A stretch of 64,000 nt of DNA from an uncultured Muribaculaceae bacterium (GTDB lineage: Bacteria; Bacteroidota; Bacteroidia; Bacteroidales; Muribaculaceae), in assembly GCA_958439725.1 (NCBI GenBank), contig CAUBWJ010000007.1:29044-93043 (forward strand), given 5' to 3'. The position numbers were made by a program, and so were the translations under genes. The notes under the pieces were generated by a model. It saw only the letters and a list, made by a program, of their open reading frames with translations. It had not been told where the DNA came from and made no database searches. This document shows positions 52,667 to 60,764 of the stretch, piece by piece. How positions within the stretch are numbered: the first letter of the stretch is position 1; every line of letters starts with the position of its first letter.

Positions 52667-53773
52667 ATGAAAGCATTACCATATCTTCTCACAAAAGAAT
52701 ACAAGCAGATGTTCCGCAACTGGCTGTTGCCCGTTGTGTTCATTCTTCTGCCGATTGCAATGATGAACGTAGTTCCGCGCATAGCCACGCAGGAAGTAAG
52801 CAATATGAATATCGCCGTGATAGACTGTGATCACTCCACGCTGTCAAGCCGTCTCATACACAAACTGCAGGCTTCAGGATTCTTCAACCTATATGCCGTC
52901 TGTCCGAATTATAAGACGGCATACGATTTGCTTCAGGAGGGAACGGTGGATTTCATAGTGACGATAGAAAATGAGTTCGAGAAAAATCTGTATCGGACGG
53001 GCGCAGCCGATGTGATGGTTACGGTCAACGCGGTGAACGGTATGAAAGGTGCCCTCGGCAACAGTTACCTTACTCAGATAGTGACGCAGTATGCACAGGA
53101 GCTTGCCTCCGAAAGCGGTGCCGCAGAACGGAGTCCCGTTAAGGTTGAGCCGCGTTACCTTTTCAATGCCTCTCTTGATTACAAGCCATATATGATTCCC
53201 GCACTCATGGCGATGACCCTGATGCTGCTTGTGGGATTCCTTCCGGCCCTGAACGTAGTAGGGGAGAAGGAACAGGGAACTATTGAGCAGATAAATGTCA
53301 CCCCGGTATCGAGGTTGGAATTCATACTGTCGAAGATGATTCCTTACTGGACCATAGGCTTGCTGATAGTCGGTTTCTCCATGCTGCTCGCCTGGAAAAT
53401 ACATGGAGTTACGCCGGCGGGTGCGATATGGCTTGTGTTCCTGTTCAATATGGTGTATATTTTCACCATATCATCCATGGGACTCATCATCTCCAATTAC
53501 AGCGACAATATGCGTCAGGCCGCCATGGTTATGTTTTTCTTCATAGTGATATTCATCCTGACGAGCGGACTGATTTCACCGATAGTCTCGATGCCGCACT
53601 GGGCGCAGGAGGCAACCCGTCTCAATCCGCTGCGTTATATCATGACGGCGATGCGCGACATATATCTCAAGGGGAGTTCGTTTCACCAGCTTCTTCCCCA
53701 ATTCATACCCCTCTGTGTCTATGGAGTGGTGGCAAGCGTATGGGCTGTGGTAAGTTTTCGGAAGAACGGTTAA
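52667..53773 (+). CDS. ABC-2 type permease 2 (YbhR-like)
   Basis: A 368-residue ABC-2 permease with the same topology as its neighbour: an N-terminal helix (about 20-40), a periplasmic domain (about 40-175) and five or six C-terminal helices, with VGEKEQGTIEQINVTPVSR at the coupling position (about 205). It would form the heterodimeric channel with the upstream permease. Its stop codon TAA at 53771-53773 overlaps the stop of the convergent esterase in the palindrome TTAA (53770-53773). Confidence 0.9.
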   Translation: MKALPYLLTKEYKQMFRNWLLPVVFILLPIAMMNVVPRIATQEVSNMNIAVIDCDHSTLSSRLIHKLQASGFFNLYAVCPNYKTAYDLLQEGTVDFIVTIENEFEKNLYRTGAADVMVTVNAVNGMKGALGNSYLTQIVTQYAQELASESGAAERSPVKVEPRYLFNASLDYKPYMIPALMAMTLMLLVGFLPALNVVGEKEQGTIEQINVTPVSRLEFILSKMIPYWTIGLLIVGFSMLLAWKIHGVTPAGAIWLVFLFNMVYIFTISSMGLIISNYSDNMRQAAMVMFFFIVIFILTSGLISPIVSMPHWAQEATRLNPLRYIMTAMRDIYLKGSSFHQLLPQFIPLCVYGVVASVWAVVSFRKNG

Positions 53774-54441
53774 GTTTTCCCACCGAACATCCATGTGAAT
53801 GCGCGGTTGAGGCGCTGCTGGCCGTATTGGTAATGGTTGCCGGGAACGAGTTCGAAAAAATCGTTGATGCCGTTGTCATGCAGATAACTGACAATTTCCA
53901 CTGTGTCGGTCTGCACCGGCTGGAATGCCTTGACTTTTGTTTTTGCTTCCTGGTCACCGAGAAGGAAATATGCGCGTCCGGATTTACGGGGCACGGGTTG
54001 CGCTTTGATCCATTCCACAAATCGGGCATACCAGAACGAACCCGATAGACTGATGATGTTATGGAACGTATCATTTATCATCCACTGCCAGAGTGCGAAC
54101 AGCCCGGATAGTGAAACCCCTGTCAGAGTGCGCTCGGCATTTTCGGACATCCCAAGCCGTGGTTCAACCTCGGGCAATACGTCGGTGATTAGTGTGGAAA
54201 GGAACCGGGTGGCATATCCCCGGAAATCGGGGCATCCCGGCGGTTGACCGGCGGCAGGCCACGGAGTCAGGTCGTCGTCCCAGTCCATTCCGGTGACGGC
54301 CACTATTGTAACGCCAAATCTCTGCGCGGCTTCCTCTATCCATTCTCCCAGATTGTCAAGAGGATAAAGCACATAACAGATTTTGTCGGCCGACTCTTTT
54401 ACGGCTTGTATTTCAAGATTAGCTATTCTGAATGTCTGCAT
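53770..54441 (-). CDS. Fes/IroE-like alpha/beta-hydrolase esterase
   Basis: A 223-residue alpha/beta hydrolase of the putative-esterase (enterobactin-esterase-like) type without signal peptide. WDDDLTPWPA (about 54-63) is the cap-side motif. The nucleophile elbow GVSLSG lies near 109-114. A candidate acid is in LLGDQEAKTK (about 155) and a candidate catalytic His in VPGNHYQYG (about 204). It is the last gene of a three-gene operon, overlapping the acetyltransferase by 23 bp. It could release or hydrolyse an ester or thioester product made with the adenylation enzyme (inference). Confidence 0.78.
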   Translation of the reverse strand: MQTFRIANLEIQAVKESADKICYVLYPLDNLGEWIEEAAQRFGVTIVAVTGMDWDDDLTPWPAAGQPPGCPDFRGYATRFLSTLITDVLPEVEPRLGMSENAERTLTGVSLSGLFALWQWMINDTFHNIISLSGSFWYARFVEWIKAQPVPRKSGRAYFLLGDQEAKTKVKAFQPVQTDTVEIVSYLHDNGINDFFELVPGNHYQYGQQRLNRAFTWMFGGKT

Positions 54442-54880
54442 ATTTCATTATTCCAGGTAAATCATTGAATCCTATACTTTTATATAATGATTGCGCCATG
54501 TCGGTGGTTTCAAGATAAATCTTGTCGCATCCGAGCTCACGGGCTTTGTCTACAAGCCAGCGTACGATTGCGTGGGCTACCCCTCGGCTGCGGAACTCCT
54601 CGCGCACATAGATGTTCATCAGGTAGGCGCAGCGTCCAGAGGGATTGTCGGGCGAGGGCAGTTCTTCCGTCAGACATATCGCACCGCATCCAGCGTCGGT
54701 GTCATCTGCTGAAGCCACTATAGCAATATGTGTGCCGTCGGCTATGTGCCGCCGATAATACTGTCGGTTGGCTACCAGCAGCCTTTTCGATGGCTCGGTA
54801 CCGAATACATTCTCTATCACCTCCCTGCGCCAGTGCATCAGGGTGGGGATGGCTGTTATCTCTCTTATATCCAGTTTCAT
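54419..54880 (-). CDS. GNAT-family N-acetyltransferase
   Basis: A 153-residue GNAT enzyme transferring an acetyl group from acetyl-CoA. The beta4-alpha3 segment AYLMNIYVREEFRSRGVAHAIV (about 93-114) includes the acetyl-CoA-binding R/Q-x-x-G-x-G/A loop (RSRGVA). The C-terminus has CDKIYLETTDMAQSLYKSIGF, the typical GNAT end. It overlaps the adenylation gene by four bases and the esterase by 23, so all three are translationally coupled. The acceptor may be an amino acid or amine linked to the pathway (inference). Confidence 0.88.
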   Translation of the reverse strand: MKLDIREITAIPTLMHWRREVIENVFGTEPSKRLLVANRQYYRRHIADGTHIAIVASADDTDAGCGAICLTEELPSPDNPSGRCAYLMNIYVREEFRSRGVAHAIVRWLVDKARELGCDKIYLETTDMAQSLYKSIGFNDLPGIMKYADIQNS

Positions 54881-56316
54881 TCCGGTTCTCCTTCCTTCAT
54901 TACCACCGGCAACAGGCGGTCATTGACTTTTCCGCGCCGTGTGAGCGGTAATTCATCCATTTTCACAAAAAATTCAGGCACCATGAAGTCGGCAAGGCGT
55001 GAGAGCAGAAATCTCTTTATGCGGCTTATCCGGCAGTTTTTGTGCGATGGCACGAAATAGGCCGTGAGGTAGGCAAGACCTTGCTCGTCGGTGAACGCAC
55101 GCACCACTCCGCGCTCCACACACGGCGATTCGTTCAGCACATTTTCCACCTCTTCCGGCTCCGCCCGTTTGCCGAGTATCATCACCTGTTTGTCCTTGCG
55201 GTGCAGAAACGCTATGTTACCGTCGGGCAGACGATATCCCAGGTCTCCGCTGCGATACATCCGTGTGTCGTCGCCGAGAGTGACGAAATTCACCTGTTCG
55301 GGTGGATTGCCCAGATATCCGCGTGATACCCCTTCGCCGAAAATGCAGATTTCTCCCGGGGTACCATCCGCCACTTCATGCAGGTCATTGTCGAGAATCT
55401 TTACTTCCACGCCTTTTATGGCCTTACCCACGGGATACGTGCCGTCGTCAAGGGGCTCGGCATTGTCAACACGGAAATATGTTGCGCAGACCGTGGTTTC
55501 ACTCGGGCCGTAAGTGTTGTAAATCACGAAATCCCGGTCTTTGAGCCAGCTTATATATGATGCCCGTATCACATCTCCGCCGCTTATGAGCAGACGCAGT
55601 TTCCGCGGATATGTCTGATAGCGGTTCATATCGGCAAGCAGATAGGGAAACCCGCTGATTTCAGTGACGCCATGCCTTTCGCAGAAAGCCATGAGGTCGG
55701 CAAGAGTTCCGGCCAGTATCTCTTTCGAGGGTATGGCAAGAGTGGCTCCGTTGAGCAGGGTAGTGAAGACCTCCTCAACAAAAATATCGAAGGAACAGAT
55801 GGAATACTGAAGCATCACATCGCCTGGAGCCACATGAAATTCGTGCTCAAACGCCTCGGCGTAGTTGACCACACTGTGGTTTTCCACCACCACTCCTTTC
55901 GGACGTCCTGAGGTGCCGGAGGTGTAGAGAATATAAGCCACGCCGTCGGGCACAGAACGGTCGGGCAGCGGCGCTCCTTCCGGAAGATTACGGCAGAAAT
56001 CATCGGTGATTATAAAATCCGTTCCGGCTGTGCGCATCATGTAGTCTATGCGGTTCTGTGGCAACGATGGTTCGGCCGGTACGTAAGCCGCCCCGCTTTT
56101 CAGCACGGCGAGCATCGCCGCGATCATTTCTATGCCGTGGCTCATTACAATTCCTACTGTGGGATAATCCTCGGTATAGAATTTCTTCATGATGGCATTA
56201 GCCATCACGTCAAGCTGCCGGTAGGTCACAGAGCGTCCGTCCTCCACCACCGCTGTCGCGTCCGGCTGTAGACTCACCCACCGTGAAAATATATTGTAAA
56301 TGGTTTTCCTGTTCAT
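54877..56316 (-). CDS. Stand-alone amino-acid adenylation domain (NRPS A-domain type)
   Basis: A 479-residue ANL enzyme with NRPS A-domain motifs in order: A3 YTSGTSGRPKG (131-141), A4 with SFDIFVEE (Asp177 aligns with the alpha-amine-binding Asp of GrsA), A5 NTYGPSETTVCAT (267-279), A7 YRSGDLG, A8 near LGKRAEPEEVE and A10 RRGKVNDR with the catalytic Lys. This argues for activation of an alpha-amino acid. Partial code reads D, I, E at positions 235, 236, 239, then V, C at 330, 331 (GrsA numbering). No carrier or condensation domain is fused, and none is encoded next door. It heads the A-GNAT-esterase operon, diverging from an AraC regulator. Confidence 0.87.
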   Translation of the reverse strand: MNRKTIYNIFSRWVSLQPDATAVVEDGRSVTYRQLDVMANAIMKKFYTEDYPTVGIVMSHGIEMIAAMLAVLKSGAAYVPAEPSLPQNRIDYMMRTAGTDFIITDDFCRNLPEGAPLPDRSVPDGVAYILYTSGTSGRPKGVVVENHSVVNYAEAFEHEFHVAPGDVMLQYSICSFDIFVEEVFTTLLNGATLAIPSKEILAGTLADLMAFCERHGVTEISGFPYLLADMNRYQTYPRKLRLLISGGDVIRASYISWLKDRDFVIYNTYGPSETTVCATYFRVDNAEPLDDGTYPVGKAIKGVEVKILDNDLHEVADGTPGEICIFGEGVSRGYLGNPPEQVNFVTLGDDTRMYRSGDLGYRLPDGNIAFLHRKDKQVMILGKRAEPEEVENVLNESPCVERGVVRAFTDEQGLAYLTAYFVPSHKNCRISRIKRFLLSRLADFMVPEFFVKMDELPLTRRGKVNDRLLPVVMKEGEPE

Positions 56317-56508
56317 GCAGTTCTGATTATATTACAAAAAGAGAATAATTACCGCATTTGTTCATTATCTGTACGTAGATTAACAGCGTCGGAACAGCAT
56401 GGTGGTACATCATGGCGACATTAGCCCGTGAAAAAAGAAATTTGAGCCGCTGAGAAATTGAATGATATTCTTTTATTGTTAATTTCGCAGTCTGAACGTA
56501 AATGACAC
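56317..56508. promoter_or_regulatory. Divergent intergenic region of adenylation operon and AraC regulator
   Basis: This 192-bp AT-rich space separates the two divergent starts. I see no good TAnnTTTG on either strand (best: TTAATTTCG at about 56479-56487, plus strand), which would fit activator-dependent promoters. No small ORF of carrier-protein size is present. Confidence 0.4.
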
Positions 56509-57354
56509 ATGGCAATGAATCAGGAAGAGAATTTGGGTCCGATGAAGCTTATATTCAATTATAACAATGTATTCTACAGCTTCTTCTATGACGATATCAG
56601 CGGTTGTATACATCGCTCGCAGGAATATGCCCTCAACTACGTGTATTCGGGCGAGATGATTCTCGACAATGGTACTGAACAGATTCATGTGCGCAAAGGT
56701 GAATGCGTTTTTATTCCGCGTGACCACCATATCACAATGTATAAGAAGACCTATCAGGGTGAGCGTTACTGCGGCATCTTTCTGATGTTTACCCGAGGTT
56801 TCCTCCGGGAAATGTACGGTAAGCTGTCACTGAATAAGGTAAGGGTGAAAACCGGCAAACTTCCGGATGGAGTGATAAAGCTCCCATGGACGGTGGAACT
56901 GGCAAGCCTATTCGCTTCCATGACTCCGTATTTTGATCCGGAAGTCAAACCGAAAGACAATTTCATGGAGCTGAAGCTGCAGGAGGGGCTTATGGCTCTT
57001 CTTGCGATAGACGAGAGATTCATTCCGACCATGTTTGATTTCAACGAGCCGTGGAAGATAGATATACTCGGCTTCATGGAGGAGAATTTTATGTGCGATC
57101 TGAGCATCGAAGAGATTGCCCATTATACCGGCCGGAGTCTCGCCACATTCAAGCGTGATTTCAAGAAGATAAGTGACCTTACTCCTGAAAAATGGCTTAT
57201 CAAGAAGCGCCTCGGAAAAGCGTATGATCTGATGAAAACCGGTAAGAAGAAAGTTGTGGATGTCTATGCCGAGGTCGGTTTCCGCAACCCTTCCCATTTC
57301 TCCACTGCGTTCAAGAAAGAATTCGGAATTGCCCCGTCTTCCTTCATGAATTAA
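56509..57354 (+). CDS. AraC-family regulator divergent from adenylation operon
   Basis: A 281-residue AraC-type regulator. The cupin-like N-terminal half (about 40-130) shows GEMILDNGTEQIHVRKGECVFIPRDHHITMYK. The C-terminal AraC domain (about 180-281) shows LSIEEIAHYTGRSLATFKRDFKKISDLTPEKW and VVDVYAEVGFRNPSHFSTAFKKEFG. A second ATG at 56515 is possible. Its position suggests control of the divergent adenylation-GNAT-esterase operon. Confidence 0.92.
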   Translation: MAMNQEENLGPMKLIFNYNNVFYSFFYDDISGCIHRSQEYALNYVYSGEMILDNGTEQIHVRKGECVFIPRDHHITMYKKTYQGERYCGIFLMFTRGFLREMYGKLSLNKVRVKTGKLPDGVIKLPWTVELASLFASMTPYFDPEVKPKDNFMELKLQEGLMALLAIDERFIPTMFDFNEPWKIDILGFMEENFMCDLSIEEIAHYTGRSLATFKRDFKKISDLTPEKWLIKKRLGKAYDLMKTGKKKVVDVYAEVGFRNPSHFSTAFKKEFGIAPSSFMN

Positions 57355-57390
57355 TAAAACAGGAATCCGAGCTTTTCAGAAATCAAAATT

Positions 57391-57434
57391 GAGCCTCACA
57401 GCAATTTTGCTGCGGGGCTCTTTCCCTATTTTTG
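57391..57434 (+). promoter_or_regulatory. Terminator overlapping promoter of the hydrolase gene
   Basis: GAGCCTCACAGCA and TGCTGCGGGGCTC (57391-57420) form a hairpin followed by TTT, ending the AraC transcript. TATTTTTG at 57427-57434 is the -7 box for the next gene, and a TTTG inside the hairpin (57406-57409) would be its -33 box at 17 nt. Confidence 0.6.
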
Positions 57435-57458
57435 CACTATGAAATTATTAAATCAAAT

Positions 57459-58541
57459 ATGATTCTGAAACAAACATTGGCAATAAGTCTTGTTGTTCTT
57501 GCTGGAATTACAGACCTCCACGCCTCCAATCCAAAAGAAAACGGAAACAATATGGAAAATCTTACTCTGACAAAAGAATGGGACAAGACATTTCCCAAAA
57601 GTGACAAAGTTGACCACAGCAAGGTGACATTCGTAAACCGCTATGGCATCACGCTTGCCGCCGATATGTATAAACCCAAAAGCGCGACTGGCAAACTCCC
57701 CGCCATAGCCGTGTGCGGCCCCTTCGGTGCAGTCAAGGAGCAGGCCGCAGGTCTGTATGCTCAGGAAATGGCGGAACGCGGTTTCCTGACAATTGCTTTC
57801 GACCCATCCTTCACCGGCGAAAGCGGCGGCACTCCCCGTTACATGACATCGCCGGACATCAACACCGAGGATTTCAGCGCTGCGGTGGACTATCTTGTTA
57901 CCAATCCCGAAGTTGACCCTCAGAGAGTCGGCATCATCGGTATCTGCGGCTGGGGCGGCATAGCCATAAACGCGGCAGCAGCTGACCCGCGTATCAAGGC
58001 TACTCTCGCATCCACCATGTATGATATGAGCCGCGTGAACGCCAATGGTTATTTCGATGCCGATGACAGTGCCGAAGCCCGCAATGCTCTCCGTGAGAAA
58101 TTAGCCGCACAGCGCACAGAGGACTACATCAACGGCACTCCCAAACTCGGTGGCGGTGTTCCCGATATATTGCCCGACGACGCGCCCAAATTCCTCCGCG
58201 ACTATTACGACTACTACAAGACCAAGCGCGGCTATCATCCGCGCTCGCTCAACTCCAATGGCGGACGAAACGCGACATCTCCGATTCCCTGGATTAACTT
58301 TCCGCTGATGAGCCGTGCCGGAGAAATAGAGAACGCCGTCATGATTCTTCATGGAGAGAAAGCCCACTCGTTCTATTTCGGCAGCGACGCCTACAAGAAA
58401 CTAACTGTGACTCCCGGCAAACCAAACAACAAGCTCTTCATGGTGATTCCCGGCGCAAGCCACACCGATCTCTACGACCAGAAGGATATCATCCCCTTCA
58501 CTGCAATCGAGAAATTCTTCAGCGAATATCTTGACAAATAA
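57459..58541 (+). CDS. Secreted dienelactone-hydrolase-like enzyme (Cys nucleophile)
   Basis: A 360-residue alpha/beta hydrolase with an N-terminal signal peptide (about 1-23). The nucleophile elbow is GICGWGG (about 165-171), with Cys instead of Ser as in dienelactone hydrolases. VCGPFGAVKEQAAG and FDPSFTGESGG form the preceding strands and loop. Candidate His is in PGASHTDLYD (about 330). The start at ATG 57459 is chosen over the TTG at 57432, which lies within the -7 box. Substrate unknown; the fold group includes AB-hydrolases acting on small esters or peptides. Confidence 0.8.
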   Translation: MILKQTLAISLVVLAGITDLHASNPKENGNNMENLTLTKEWDKTFPKSDKVDHSKVTFVNRYGITLAADMYKPKSATGKLPAIAVCGPFGAVKEQAAGLYAQEMAERGFLTIAFDPSFTGESGGTPRYMTSPDINTEDFSAAVDYLVTNPEVDPQRVGIIGICGWGGIAINAAAADPRIKATLASTMYDMSRVNANGYFDADDSAEARNALREKLAAQRTEDYINGTPKLGGGVPDILPDDAPKFLRDYYDYYKTKRGYHPRSLNSNGGRNATSPIPWINFPLMSRAGEIENAVMILHGEKAHSFYFGSDAYKKLTVTPGKPNNKLFMVIPGASHTDLYDQKDIIPFTAIEKFFSEYLDK

Positions 58542-58545
58542 TATT

Positions 58546-58597
58546 TAAGTAAGTCGCGGAAGTTATTGGCTTATCAATAATTTCCGCGACTTACTTA
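58546..58597. terminator. Long 23-bp stem hairpin between convergent genes
   Basis: TAAGTAAGTCGCGGAAGTTATTG (written as 58546-58568) pairs with 58575-58597 with a single G-U, around a 6-nt loop. No T-run follows, but the position between convergent genes suggests termination or transcript-end protection. Confidence 0.7.
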
Positions 58598-58640
58598 TAC
58601 CTGATTGTGACAATCCTTTACCGGATGCCGCAGGAGAATG

Positions 58641-59418
58641 TCAGATTATCTCCAATGCTTTAAGAGCCTTGAATATCCCGTCGTCATCCACGTTCGCGGT
58701 AATATAATCGGCATGGGATTTCACCTCCTCGGAAGCGTTGCCCATTGCCACTCCTGTCGCAGCTTTCCTAAGCATCGGGATGTCGTTTCCACCGTCGCCG
58801 AATGCTATGGTGTCGCGCATTTCAATTGCGAAATGTCGCGCCATTGTCTCGATTCCCATTGATTTATTCACGCCTTTGCAGGTAATGTCCGCGAATGTCG
58901 GGAACCACCGGTTAAACTCCAGTTCTGGGAACAGCGGCTTCAGTTCTTTTTCGGTTTCCTCATTGAAAAACACCGTCATCTGATAAACGTCCTTATTCCA
59001 CATCGTTTCAAAATCTGTGACAGGTACCGGCCCAAGGTTGAAATATTCCTGAAAGCCTGTCCTGAATTCATTATCGGGATTGGCTACAATCATGCCGTCC
59101 ATTGTCACGAACAGGCAGGTGAAACCTTCCCTTATACATACCTCGGAAAGGGCCTGGACTGTTTCTCCCGGTATCTTTGTCAGTTTTATTTCTTTGCCTT
59201 CTGCAAGACAGACTGCTCCGTTGAGCGTGACATATCCGTCAATCAGGTCTTTCGGTAGGCCGGCCAGGTCAAGAAAGGTATGAGACCTTCCGGTGGCAAT
59301 AAAAATCTTGTTGCCGTTCCCCCGGGCTTCCCGGATGGCAATCATTGCCGATTCAGGCACTCTGTGGGTCTTGATGTCTACCAGTGTTCCGTCCACATCA
59401 AAAAAACAATGCTTTCAT
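58641..59418 (-). CDS. Cof-type HAD-IIB phosphatase (YbjI-like), frame broken by a 7-T tract
   Basis: HAD phosphatase of the Cof/YbjI type, about 258 residues if intact. IATGRSHTF (motif II, Thr/Ser region), the Lys motif near KGVNKSMGIE, and FGDGGNDIPML (motif III/IV) are all present. The natural start is the ATG at 59418, reading MKALFF, but bases 59400-59406 hold seven A residues (seven T on the coding strand), so the frame hits TGA at once. With six T the protein would read DVDGTLVD, with the nucleophile Asp. A GTG at 59396 gives a 251-residue product lacking that Asp. Either an assembly error, a pseudogene or slippage. It lies 7 bp after the MFS gene. Confidence 0.8.
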
Positions 59419-59425
59419 ATCTGAT

Positions 59426-60586
59426 TCAATGCTTGTTAAATTGTAATCTTATAGCCAGTACAGCGAGTCCCAGACCTAAAAGTCCGATTACTCCGAAAGT
59501 GTAATGGAGAGAAATCGAGTGAGCGAGATAACCGATCATAGGCGGTCCGATCAGAAAACCGAGATATCCGATTGATGAGACAGTAGCCACAGCAATGCCG
59601 GAGTTCATACGTGTTGTGCGCCCTGCCGTACTATAACAGATGGGCACAGTGGATGATATTCCGAACCCGACAAGAAAGAATCCGATAAGCGCCGTAAGCA
59701 AATGAGGGAAACCGACTGCGATGCAAAGCCCGATGAAAATCAGCAGCCCGCTTACGGCAATCACTTTAGACGAGCCGTATTTTGTGACGAACCGATCTGA
59801 AATAAACCTGCCTAAAGTCATGGTGCAAAGACAGGTAACATATCCTGTCTGAACAAGATTGGCGGGAGCGTCTACAACCTGTTGGAAATAGACCCCGCTC
59901 CAGTCATACATGCATCCCTCGCATATCATCGCTGCAAATGCCATAACGCCAAGTATTACAACCATGGGGTCAATTCCTTTCATCCATCTCATTTTTCCTT
60001 CCGGGATTGTCTGGATTTCTGTTTTCTTTTGGTCGTTTCTTACAAGATACTTGTACATTATCATTCCGAGGGCAATACAAAACACTATAACCGAGCAAAA
60101 ATGGGTTATTGCCATCAGATGCAGCCCCATGAATAGCATGGCAATCAGGCCGCCGATAAAACCTCCAAGACTCCAGAACCCGTGGAATGATGCCATTATT
60201 GTCTTGCCGTACTCATGTTCGGCATTGACTCCTTGGGTGTTGGATGAAGTATTGTAGAGATTGGTGGTCATTCCGAATAAAAACAATCCTTCCATCAGCC
60301 CGATTTCCGTAGTAGCCAAGGCGAGCGGTATGAGCGACAACGAATAGAGAAATGTGGCGGTAATCAGCATTTTTTTGCTGCCGAACCGGTTGACAAGCCA
60401 TCCTGAGAGTACCATCGCCGTTACCTGTCCTACAGGGATGGAGAATAATACCGTTCCAAGGGCAGCCTCGGTTAGTCCAAGGGTTTCCTTTATATCTGGA
60501 ATTCGATTGGCCCATGTGGCGAATATGAGTCCTTGGATAAAGAAAAACAGACTTACCGCTGCACGGGTTAAGTTTTTATTTTTCAT
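59426..60586 (-). CDS. MFS transporter, YbjJ-like
   Basis: A 386-residue, 12-helix MFS protein. The opening LFFFIQGLIFATWANRIPDIKETLGL and the segment SNTQGVNAEHEYGKTIMASFHGFWSLGGFIGG (about 115-150) match the YbjJ-type group (SGLT-independent sugar-like carriers of unproven substrate). In E. coli the ybjJ gene also neighbours a HAD phosphatase gene, ybjI, as here. The ATG at 60586 is chosen; an ATG-like start at 60601 adds only five residues. Transcription starts in the divergent region holding five GCGGT-type repeats. Confidence 0.83.
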   Translation of the reverse strand: MKNKNLTRAAVSLFFFIQGLIFATWANRIPDIKETLGLTEAALGTVLFSIPVGQVTAMVLSGWLVNRFGSKKMLITATFLYSLSLIPLALATTEIGLMEGLFLFGMTTNLYNTSSNTQGVNAEHEYGKTIMASFHGFWSLGGFIGGLIAMLFMGLHLMAITHFCSVIVFCIALGMIMYKYLVRNDQKKTEIQTIPEGKMRWMKGIDPMVVILGVMAFAAMICEGCMYDWSGVYFQQVVDAPANLVQTGYVTCLCTMTLGRFISDRFVTKYGSSKVIAVSGLLIFIGLCIAVGFPHLLTALIGFFLVGFGISSTVPICYSTAGRTTRMNSGIAVATVSSIGYLGFLIGPPMIGYLAHSISLHYTFGVIGLLGLGLAVLAIRLQFNKH

Positions 60587-60608
60587 ACTTTCTTTTACCA
60601 TTTACCAA

Positions 60609-60763
60609 TTTGCGGTTAAATTTAGGTTTTTGCGGTTTTTATTTCAAGTATCCGGAATAATGGCAGAAAACCGCAAAATAGCATGCGTAGTCCTCACTGT
60701 TTTTTGGTTTCCTTTTCAAAAGTATTTATATTTGCGGTATTATGCAAATTAATTATGCGGTTT
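60609..60763. promoter_or_regulatory. Five-copy TTTGCGGTTT operator-like array and DeoR promoter
   Basis: Copies lie at 60609-60618, 60629-60638 (spaced exactly 20 bp), 60668-60677 (inverted, AAACCGCAAA), 60731-60740 and 60754-60763 (first bases TA). The fourth overlaps the -7 box TATATTTG (60727-60734) of the DeoR gene, which has TTTG 20 nt upstream. The first two sit just before the MFS start. Such spacing fits multiple DNA turns of a DeoR-type tetramer (inference). Confidence 0.7.
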
Positions 60764-60764
60764 T

